Source: CAYPZU01 sp964415395
GTDB lineage: Bacteria; Chlamydiota; Chlamydiia; Chlamydiales; SM23-39
Assembly (NCBI GenBank): GCA_964415395.1
Contig: CAYPZU010000099.1
Location: 1 to 6,261, forward strand
Length of the DNA stretch: 6,261 nucleotides
Direction: 5' to 3'
Shown here: piece by piece, positions 1 to 5,578 of the stretch
Position numbering within the stretch: the first letter of the stretch is position 1
Layout of the letters: every line of letters begins with the position of its first letter
The notes under the pieces: model-generated
The model's database searches: none
Seen by the model: only the letters and a program-made list of their open reading frames with translations
Told to the model about the DNA's origin: nothing
Program-made: the position numbers and the translations under genes

Positions 1-24
1 TAGGGGTCAATTTGTTTAAATGGA

Positions 25-2817
25 TCAATCCACTTGTTCGATTGTGACAGAGGAACGGGGGTCGCTCCAAGCATGTTTGAGCCCTTGTTGGGAGCTGCCG
101 GCTTGAGAACCATCGGCGCGGTGGTAGAAGATCATCGAAGCGGTTTCTTCTTTTCTCTGGAAGTCGGTGATCACGCGCGGAGGGTCGCTGTCGCTCAGCT
201 CTACATATCTGAACTGTCCGAGATGGTCGGGATCGGCTTCTTTCACAACCGTTACATAATGGCCGCCTTTGCCTTGGGTTCCATAATGGTAGATAAAGCA
301 ATCGGTTTCAAAGGGAACCGCTTCTGAATTTTTTGCCCAACCCGCTTCGAGCGCCATTTGTTCCGCTTGCTGAATGGGAATCATATTTTTGGTGCCGTTC
401 TGATTTCTGCGGCCTACGGCTACAGCCAGGAGTTCAGGCGTTTCTGCAAAGCCTCTCAAAATTTGGTCTGGAGCGCTCGGCTCGCCTCTGGCTTTAGCGG
501 GATCGCTGAAGTATTCTTCCAAATGGGCAGAAAGAGGGGCGGGAGCGCTTCGCGCATCTGGGGGGCTTAGCTGGATCAGAGGGAATTGAGAGCGTTCTTG
601 GTGCGCTCTATGGATCTGCGGCCGGTCTTCATGGGGGGAGATGCGGACAGAGGTTTGCGCATCTTGGGCGCGAATGGGAGAATCCTCTAGATTCGGATTG
701 GCGTCTCTGAGAAGGGCGAGGAAAGCCTCATGAGCGTCGCCCTGAACTCCCTGACCGGAGATTCTTCTTTCTCTTCTTAGGTAGTCGATGAGGATTCCCG
801 GATTTATTGTCTGGCCGTGGAGTCGATGATCGGGTCTTAGTCTTGCTTCGTATTCAGCCAATATGAGCTTCAGCGGATGCGGGTACGTTCCGTCCTGATT
901 CGGTTCGATGCGATATCTACGGAATAGAGCTTGGTTGTCTGGACTGTTCGGAAGATTGGGGAGAGCTCCTGGCTTCAAGAGGTAAGAGCGGAGACGCTGA
1001 TTGACTGCGACGGCCTGCAGCGCGGCGTTTACATAGCAGGTGTTTCCGAGGTTGGTAAAACCGTTATAGCGGACAGGCCCTGTGGGCCGGACAGGCTGGC
1101 TCTCAGCGACCCGGGCGGAAGAAAGTTCCGCCCGCCCAGGTTCTCGAATTCTGACGGATTCTGTTCTGCAGCGTTCGAGCGTTTGAGTGTATTCCGGAAG
1201 AGTTTCCAGGGTTTCCATTTTCCCTGCCTGCATGGCGGCGGTATAGTACGTAACTTCGGGTTCGTTCGTAGAATCGAAAACAAGTTTGGCGGCTCCGGCT
1301 TCCGCTGTGATCGTGTTTGTATCGAAAGTCAAATCGAGCGCGGCCATGCCCGGGTGGAATGCAGGGTCGTTTGCTGAGCTGATTTTCGCAAGGCGGGCGG
1401 TTACGATAGCGATCACCTGCTCGCGGGTCATGTTGGGAGGCGCGTCGATTGTGAGATAGTAGACTTTCTTTTCCCATCGGATTGGAAGGTTGAAGAATTT
1501 GTTGCGGCCTGGGGGCGGGGGAGGCGGGTTTGCTGAAGGAACGGCAGTGACCGCCAACCCCGCTGTTACAGCCGGTTGTGGGGTAGGAGTGCTGCTGTCT
1601 GCTTTACCGCGAGGGGAATCCACTCTGGGCTGGGCGGTCTGACTTGCAGGAGGGTAAGTATCCAGCACATCGGGAGGAGCTGCAGTATAGAAATGTCCGG
1701 CATCTTGCGGATTGTGAGGGCGCGTTCCCAATTCAAAATCACCACTTGGATCCTCTTGCTTGCGGAGAGAATGTTGAGGCGCGGTTTGGGTTGCGGTTTT
1801 CCCCTTTGGAACTGACTCGCTGGGAGTTTGGTAGTCTGCAGCAGGAGTCGTGTTGCCGGAGGAGTCTTCCTCATCATCTATTTCAAAGGATGCAATCGGG
1901 TCAAATCTGCCGTTGGGACGGCGGTCTTGCAATGAAACTGTAGCGCCCGGAGGCGGCGCGTCAGGACGGGCTAGAGGATCCTCTTCATGTTGATGAGAAC
2001 GGTCGAATATGGCCGCAAGTTCCTGATCCGATCCAAATTCATCATCTTCATCGTCATGACGAGCTTGGAGAAACCGCGGGCTTTGTGCTGAATCTTTTGG
2101 TTGAGTCCTTTGGTCTCCTGGTTTTTGAGAATCGGCGCTCCCCGATAGCGTTGCCAGTTCAAAATCAGGCCCGCCATCGAGGCCGTCGTCATCATGAGTT
2201 GGCCGGAGGAACTGCGGACTTAGCAGTGAATCTACCGGAGGCCGCCGCCGCGAGGAAGAGTGTGGTGGCGTTTCTTCTTTTGGTCTAACGTCTAGCTGAG
2301 GCGCGGAGGAGGGTCTTGATCCGAGGGAGGATTTTAGAGGTGGTTGAGAAGAATCCCCGATCCAAAGATCTTCTTCTGGGCGAGAAAAAAGCCGGGAAAC
2401 CGCGTTTTTTGCTCTAGTCAATAAACTTGGCCGAGGATGTTCAAATTCTTCTTCGCGGAGTTCTCCATCCGCAGAATGCCCCGTGATCGGGTGGACGAGA
2501 GTAGGAGAAGAAGGCGGGGGAGGAGGGGGCGTCTGTGTTGGCGTTGGAAGAAGCGCGTCTCCAATCCAGTCGTCATCGTCGAGAGTAGGGGTTCTTCCTG
2601 CTGGAGGCTGGTCGGGAAATTCATATTCAGGGAGCTGTACAATTTCGCCTGTGAGAGGATCTCTAAGAGGTTCTCTGGCTGCTCTTCTGAAAGCTTCTTG
2701 TTCCGCAAGAGCTTGTTCTGCTGCTTTTGCTGCTTTGGATTTTATTGGCTTGCGTTTACCGGCAGGAGAAGAAGAGGAAGGGGAGCTGGTTGTAATTGAT
2801 GGTGTTTTAGATGTCAT
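25..2817 (-). CDS. Eukaryote-type ubiquitin-specific protease (USP, peptidase C19), putative secreted effector
   Basis: This 930-residue protein is predicted to cleave ubiquitin or a ubiquitin-like modifier from host proteins. The USP domain spans about residues 583-905. It shows a Cys box (NLGNTCYVNAALQ, C594 nucleophile, N589 oxyanion), a QQDAHEF-like box (GDAHEAF, 693-699), LLAVAVGRR (796-804) where USPs have a conserved LxxHLKRF-type strand, a His box (GGHYVTVV, H853), and SMIFYHR (894-900) as the usual closing strand. The zinc-binding CxxC pairs of many USPs are absent. Residues 1-435 are low-complexity, Pro/Ser/Asp/Glu-rich and probably disordered, with WIGD motifs (84-87, 152-155), a 46-residue repeat and two hexaprolines. 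Residues 437-560 look folded but are not recognised. The Ser/Thr-rich N-terminus resembles a type III secretion signal; no transmembrane segment is seen. The start is secure because an in-frame TAA lies just upstream and the next Met is residue 463. No clear Shine-Dalgarno precedes it. The fold call is strong; substrate and secretion are inferred. Confidence 0.9.
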   Translation of the reverse strand: MTSKTPSITTSSPSSSSPAGKRKPIKSKAAKAAEQALAEQEAFRRAAREPLRDPLTGEIVQLPEYEFPDQPPAGRTPTLDDDDWIGDALLPTPTQTPPPPPPSSPTLVHPITGHSADGELREEEFEHPRPSLLTRAKNAVSRLFSRPEEDLWIGDSSQPPLKSSLGSRPSSAPQLDVRPKEETPPHSSSRRRPPVDSLLSPQFLRPTHDDDGLDGGPDFELATLSGSADSQKPGDQRTQPKDSAQSPRFLQARHDDEDDEFGSDQELAAIFDRSHQHEEDPLARPDAPPPGATVSLQDRRPNGRFDPIASFEIDDEEDSSGNTTPAADYQTPSESVPKGKTATQTAPQHSLRKQEDPSGDFELGTRPHNPQDAGHFYTAAPPDVLDTYPPASQTAQPRVDSPRGKADSSTPTPQPAVTAGLAVTAVPSANPPPPPPGRNKFFNLPIRWEKKVYYLTIDAPPNMTREQVIAIVTARLAKISSANDPAFHPGMAALDLTFDTNTITAEAGAAKLVFDSTNEPEVTYYTAAMQAGKMETLETLPEYTQTLERCRTESVRIREPGRAELSSARVAESQPVRPTGPVRYNGFTNLGNTCYVNAALQAVAVNQRLRSYLLKPGALPNLPNSPDNQALFRRYRIEPNQDGTYPHPLKLILAEYEARLRPDHRLHGQTINPGILIDYLRRERRISGQGVQGDAHEAFLALLRDANPNLEDSPIRAQDAQTSVRISPHEDRPQIHRAHQERSQFPLIQLSPPDARSAPAPLSAHLEEYFSDPAKARGEPSAPDQILRGFAETPELLAVAVGRRNQNGTKNMIPIQQAEQMALEAGWAKNSEAVPFETDCFIYHYGTQGKGGHYVTVVKEADPDHLGQFRYVELSDSDPPRVITDFQRKEETASMIFYHRADGSQAGSSQQGLKHAWSDPRSSVTIEQVD
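1960..2235 (-). repeat. Imperfect tandem repeat of about 46 codons in the disordered part of the USP-like protein
   Basis: Residues 195-240 and 241-286 of the USP-like protein align as two copies. Copy 1 has DSLLSPQFLRPTHDDD followed by DFELATL; copy 2 has DSAQSPRFLQARHDDE followed by DQELAAI. The shared pattern is DS-x2-SPxFL-x3-HDD, an acidic stretch, then (F/Q)ELA. A weaker echo, DFELGT, lies at 360-365. The copies have diverged, so this is not a recent slippage product. A role as short binding motifs is only a guess. Confidence 0.7.
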
Positions 2818-2841
2818 TGATAATGGTTATTTGTTTATTTA

Positions 2842-2870
2842 ATTATACATCATTTATCCCTAAATATCAA
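2842..2870 (-). promoter_or_regulatory. Sigma-70-type promoter of the USP-like gene
   Basis: On the minus strand, TTGATA (2870-2865) serves as -35 and TATAAT (2847-2842) as -10, separated by exactly 17 bases. This is one mismatch from the consensus. Transcription would start near 2835, leaving a leader of only about 18 A/T-rich bases before the ATG at 2817. The missing Shine-Dalgarno suggests initiation depends on an unstructured leader. The -35 lies inside the dyad at 2860-2878. Confidence 0.75.
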
Positions 2871-2878
2871 TTATTTAG
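2860..2878. promoter_or_regulatory. Perfect 7-bp inverted repeat over the -35 element (possible operator)
   Basis: CTAAATA (2860-2866), a 5-base spacer (2867-2871) and TATTTAG (2872-2878) form a perfect 19-bp dyad. It fully covers the -35 hexamer of the minus-strand promoter, a position where a bound dimer would block RNA polymerase. AT-rich dyads can arise by chance in such a region, so binding by a regulator is inferred from position only. No known operator consensus is recognised. Confidence 0.4.
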
Positions 2879-2935
2879 TTTAATGTTTCTAAGTTTGTAG
2901 TTGTTGTGTATGTAACTTATTTGCAGGTGCTTACG

Positions 2936-3004
2936 ATGGTTTGTGGCGAAGATTTGGAAAAAGAGCTATATACGTTGGCTCCAAGAAGGGGAGTGCTCCC
3001 ATGA
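2936..3004 (+). CDS. Possible 22-codon leader ORF upstream of and overlapping murF
   Basis: An ATG at 2936 follows AGGTG (2925-2929) by 6 bases, a plausible ribosome-binding site. The frame reads MVCGEDLEKELYTLAP, continues RRGVLP, and stops at TGA 3002-3004. That stop overlaps the murF start as ATGA, the classic arrangement for translational coupling. The peptide is short, charged and resembles nothing I know. It could be a leader peptide, the relic C-terminus of a lost gene, or chance. The frame is open upstream to 2879 but has no better start. Confidence 0.35.
   Translation: MVCGEDLEKELYTLAPRRGVLP
2986..3000 (+). promoter_or_regulatory. murF ribosome-binding site within a small potential hairpin
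   Basis: AAGGGGAG at 2986-2993 is a good Shine-Dalgarno, 7 bases before the ATG at 3001, and it decides the murF start. The same bases form an inverted repeat, GGGA (2989-2992), loop GTGC, TCCC (2997-3000), which would partly hide the site. Ribosomes translating the short upstream ORF would melt it. The Shine-Dalgarno is clear; the structural role is inferred, since a 4-bp stem is weak. Confidence 0.65.
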
Positions 3005-4344
3005 GAAACGTTCCAATCCGCGAAATCGCCCGCTTTCTGGGCGTGATGTGCGAAAGCGATGCGCAAGTGTCTGGCTATGAAATAGATAGCAGGAGAGTAG
3101 GCGAGGGGTGCCTGTTTTTCGCCCTCAAGGGGGAGAAAACGGACGGCCACAGGTATCTGGCGGAAGTCAAGGGACGGGGAGCCGTGGGAGCCGTCGTTTC
3201 GAAAGGCTATGAAGGGGAAGATTTCGGTCTCATGCTTTTGCCGGTTGAAGATCCGGAAGAGAGTTTGCGGGAGCTGGCCAAGCACGATCTGGCCCATGCG
3301 AAAGCGCAGATCGTAGGCGTCACCGGATCGGTCGGAAAGACGACGACGAAAGAGTTTATCGGGCAGCTTTTGAGCGGCAAGCTTCGGGTCTATAAGACGG
3401 AAGGAAGCTACAACACGAAGCTGACGCTGCCGATTACGGTATTGAACCGGAGCGGCGATGAAGAGGTGCTCGTCCTCGAAATGGGGATGACGGAGATGGG
3501 GGACATCCAAAGACTCGTCGAAATCGCCCCTCCCGATATCGCCGTGCTGACGAAGGTGGCGATGGCCCATGTGGCCAATTTTCCCGGGGGCGTGCAAGAG
3601 ATCGCGAGGGGAAAAGCGCAGATTTTCAGCCAGGCGAAGACGCGCGCGGCGGTTTTTGATCAAGGGCTCTATGAATATCCTGATGCGATTGCGATGATCG
3701 GCCAGGAAAAAATTTCATTTTCGCTCGAAAACCGCAACGCCGACTACTTTTTGTCGTTCTCCGAGGGAAAATGCGTGATCGACGAGAGGGGTGTGCGCGC
3801 CTGCCAGATCGATTTGCCATTTACTCAAGCCCATTTTCTTCATAATTTTTTGGCGGCGGTCGCCGTTGCAAGATGGTTCAAAATCGAGTGGGACGAGATC
3901 AAAAACCGGGCGGAAAAACTCGAGCTGCCGAAGATGCGCTTCGAGCAGTTTGAACGAGAGGGCGTGCTTTTCGTGAACGACGCCTACAACGCCAACCCGG
4001 AATCGATGAAAGCGGCTCTGATGAATTTCCCAGCGCCGAAAGAAGGGGGAAAGCGGATCGCCGTTTTGGGGACGATGGTCGAATTGGGATCGTATTCGGA
4101 AGGAGCCCACCTGGATATGGGGCGGCTGGCTCATCGGGTGGCGGATCATCTGCTCGCTTTTGGAGCGGAAGCCGCAGGCTATTGCGCAGGCTTCGACGAG
4201 GCGAAGAAACCGGCGGAACATTTTTCCGACTATGAAAGCCTGGCAGCGCGGCTCAAAGAACTGATGTGCCCCGGCGATACCGTCCTTGTCAAGGGATCGC
4301 GGAAAATGCAGCTCGAAAAACTCTTTGAACTTCTTCCGCGGTGA
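3001..4344 (+). CDS. murF: UDP-N-acetylmuramoyl-tripeptide--D-alanyl-D-alanine ligase
   Basis: MurF is the cytoplasmic ATP-dependent ligase that adds D-Ala-D-Ala to UDP-MurNAc-tripeptide, giving UDP-MurNAc-pentapeptide. At 447 residues it is normal length for the family. The N-terminal UDP-binding domain (about 1-95) has DSRRVGEGCLFFALKG (29-44) and DGH (48-50). The central ATPase domain has the P-loop TGSVGKTTTK (108-117, K113), an EMG segment (160-162), TKVAMAH (184-190) and ARGKAQIF (202-209), where K205 matches the carbamylated lysine of Mur ligases. The C-terminal domain carries the MurF signature NDAYNANPESM (326-336), LGTMVELG (356-363) and VKGSRKMQLE (430-439). The start at 3001 is preferred over an in-frame ATG at 2941 because it has a strong Shine-Dalgarno and fits the family length. 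An oddity is SYNTK (136-140) where many MurFs read NxNN. mraY follows 3 bases after the stop, so the two form an operon. Confidence 0.96.
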   Translation: MRNVPIREIARFLGVMCESDAQVSGYEIDSRRVGEGCLFFALKGEKTDGHRYLAEVKGRGAVGAVVSKGYEGEDFGLMLLPVEDPEESLRELAKHDLAHAKAQIVGVTGSVGKTTTKEFIGQLLSGKLRVYKTEGSYNTKLTLPITVLNRSGDEEVLVLEMGMTEMGDIQRLVEIAPPDIAVLTKVAMAHVANFPGGVQEIARGKAQIFSQAKTRAAVFDQGLYEYPDAIAMIGQEKISFSLENRNADYFLSFSEGKCVIDERGVRACQIDLPFTQAHFLHNFLAAVAVARWFKIEWDEIKNRAEKLELPKMRFEQFEREGVLFVNDAYNANPESMKAALMNFPAPKEGGKRIAVLGTMVELGSYSEGAHLDMGRLAHRVADHLLAFGAEAAGYCAGFDEAKKPAEHFSDYESLAARLKELMCPGDTVLVKGSRKMQLEKLFELLPR

Positions 4345-4347
4345 ATC
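4340..4347 (+). promoter_or_regulatory. mraY ribosome-binding site spanning the murF stop codon
   Basis: GGTGA at 4340-4344 includes the murF TGA stop and matches the 5' part of the anti-Shine-Dalgarno complement (AGGAGGTGATC). It ends 3 bases before the mraY ATG. With the murF stop overlapping the site, translation of mraY probably depends partly on ribosomes finishing murF. Confidence 0.45.
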
Positions 4348-5577
4348 ATGCTATTGCTTTTGCTTGATTGGCTCCGCGAAGGGTTTGGGTGGAAAGCGCC
4401 TGCAGCGTTCGGCTATTTTTCAACGCGGATGATTTTGGCTGCGGCCACATCGCTTGTTTTCTGTATTTTTCTTGGACCCCGCTTCATTAAAAAACTCTAC
4501 GAGCTGAAGATCGGACAGCCGATCCGGAGCGTCGAGGAGTGCCCGCTTCTCGCCGAGCTGCATGGAAAGAAAAAAGACACGCCGACGATGGGAGGGATTT
4601 TGATTCTCTCTTCGATGGCGGCGGCTCTTTTGATCTGGATGGATCTGACGAATGTCTTCACGCTGCTGCTTCTGCTCACAACCGTAGTTCTCGGAATGCT
4701 CGGCGCAGCGGACGACTACCTCAAGCTCCGGTTTAAAAACAGCAAAGGGCTGAAAGCGCGCAAAAAGATGGCGATCCAAATTGGATTTTCATCGCTGATC
4801 GCTATTTATCTCTTATTTCCCGGCGTAACGCAGAGCATCGCAGGGAAAAAAGTGTTCCGCCCGCCGACTGCGAAAGAACAGATGGTGGAGCCGCAGGAGG
4901 GGAGAAGGGGAGTCATTCATGCAAAAACTCTTTCGACCGAAAGCTACGTCGAGCGCTTCTATATCCCGTTCTTCAAAGATCCGGTTTTTGTTTTCGACGG
5001 GTTTCTCAAGATTTTTGCTTTCCTGATGATCGTTTTGGTGATCACCGGCTCATCCAATGCGGTGAATCTAACCGACGGGCTTGACGGCCTCGCGGCTGGA
5101 TGCCTGGTGATGGTGTCTATGGTCTTGGGGCTTTTTGCCTTCTTGTCCAACCACGTCGATCTGGCCCGCTACCTGAACATTCTTTATATCGAGGGGAGCG
5201 GGGAGATCGCCGTCTATCTCTTCGCGCTCGCGGGAGCAGGGCTGGGGTTCCTCTGGTACAACGGCTATCCAGCGCAGGTGTTCATGGGAGACACCGGCTC
5301 TCTCGCTTTGGGCGGCATCCTCGGCGTTTCGGCCGTGCTGCTTCGGCGCGAGATGATTTTGGCGATAGCGGGGGCGATTTTCGTCGCCGAGGCGCTCTCG
5401 GTGATTCTCCAGGTGCTCAGCTACCGCTACAGGAACAAGAAGCGGATTTTCCTCTGCGCGCCGCTCCACCACCATTTCGAATACAAGGGTTGGCCCGAGA
5501 CGAAGGTGGTGATCCGCTTTTGGATCATCAGTCTTCTCTTTGCGATCATCGCCGTCTCGTCTCTCAAGTTCCAGTGA
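4348..5577 (+). CDS. mraY: Phospho-N-acetylmuramoyl-pentapeptide-transferase
   Basis: MraY is the integral membrane enzyme that transfers phospho-MurNAc-pentapeptide from UDP to undecaprenyl phosphate, producing lipid I. Family motifs are intact: DTPTMGG (77-83), the Mg-binding ADDYLK (121-126, D122/D123), NAVNLTDGLDGLAAG (237-251), GDTGSLALGG (314-323) and the HHH motif in APLHHHFEYKGWPETK (371-386). About ten hydrophobic segments can be placed, near 24-44, 81-98, 102-119, 143-158, 219-235, 248-267, 285-303, 318-332, 336-358 and 388-406, matching the known topology. The N-terminus (MLLLLLDWL) aligns with the start of known MraYs and supports this ATG. At 409 residues it is longer than the usual 330-360. 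The excess is a hydrophilic insert at about 160-204, between the fourth and fifth membrane segments, predicted to face outward. Longer MraYs with extra sequence here are known in other phyla, as I recall, in Bacteroidota. Confidence 0.96.
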   Translation: MLLLLLDWLREGFGWKAPAAFGYFSTRMILAAATSLVFCIFLGPRFIKKLYELKIGQPIRSVEECPLLAELHGKKKDTPTMGGILILSSMAAALLIWMDLTNVFTLLLLLTTVVLGMLGAADDYLKLRFKNSKGLKARKKMAIQIGFSSLIAIYLLFPGVTQSIAGKKVFRPPTAKEQMVEPQEGRRGVIHAKTLSTESYVERFYIPFFKDPVFVFDGFLKIFAFLMIVLVITGSSNAVNLTDGLDGLAAGCLVMVSMVLGLFAFLSNHVDLARYLNILYIEGSGEIAVYLFALAGAGLGFLWYNGYPAQVFMGDTGSLALGGILGVSAVLLRREMILAIAGAIFVAEALSVILQVLSYRYRNKKRIFLCAPLHHHFEYKGWPETKVVIRFWIISLLFAIIAVSSLKFQ

Positions 5578-5578
5578 T

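Larger units (their letters stand above)
2818..2935. other. AT-rich divergent intergenic region between the USP-like gene and murF
   Basis: Positions 2818-2920 contain only 21 G/C in 103 bases (about 20%), in sharp contrast to the GC-richer genes on both sides. The minus-strand promoter of the USP-like gene and a dyad lie here. For murF on the plus strand I see no convincing -35/-10 pair. A TAACTT at 2913-2918 fits only the TAnnnT core and lacks a -35 at proper spacing, and a TATATA at 2967-2972 has only a poor TTGTGG 20 bases upstream. Confidence 0.75.

Noticed and set aside
18..35. Dyad TGGAT-CA-ATCCA at the end of the USP-like gene as a terminator
   Set aside because: The loop is only 2 bases, the stem is short and overlaps the stop codon, and no T-run follows on the minus strand.
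931..1377. Plus-strand ORF of 148 codons opposite the USP-like gene
   Set aside because: It lies wholly antisense to the strongly supported USP domain, and its product has no recognisable motif. The other plus-strand ORFs opposite this gene (for example at 34-327, 2437-2799 and 2483-2842) are rejected for the same reason.
2941..3000. Longer murF start at 2941 adding 20 residues
   Set aside because: There is no Shine-Dalgarno at suitable distance, the added residues are basic and unlike MurF N-termini, and the ATG at 3001 has a strong AAGGGGAG site and gives the usual length.
2917..3663. Minus-strand ORF of 248 codons covering the murF 5' half
   Set aside because: It is antisense to murF, whose motifs are unambiguous. 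The product is rich in Arg/His/Phe, as expected from a shadow frame of a GC-biased gene. The same applies to the minus-strand ORF at 3715-4221.
5068..5475. Minus-strand ORF opposite the mraY 3' half, and the plus-strand shadow at 5100-5582
   Set aside because: Both overlap the conserved catalytic region of mraY in other frames and show no independent domain or ribosome-binding site.
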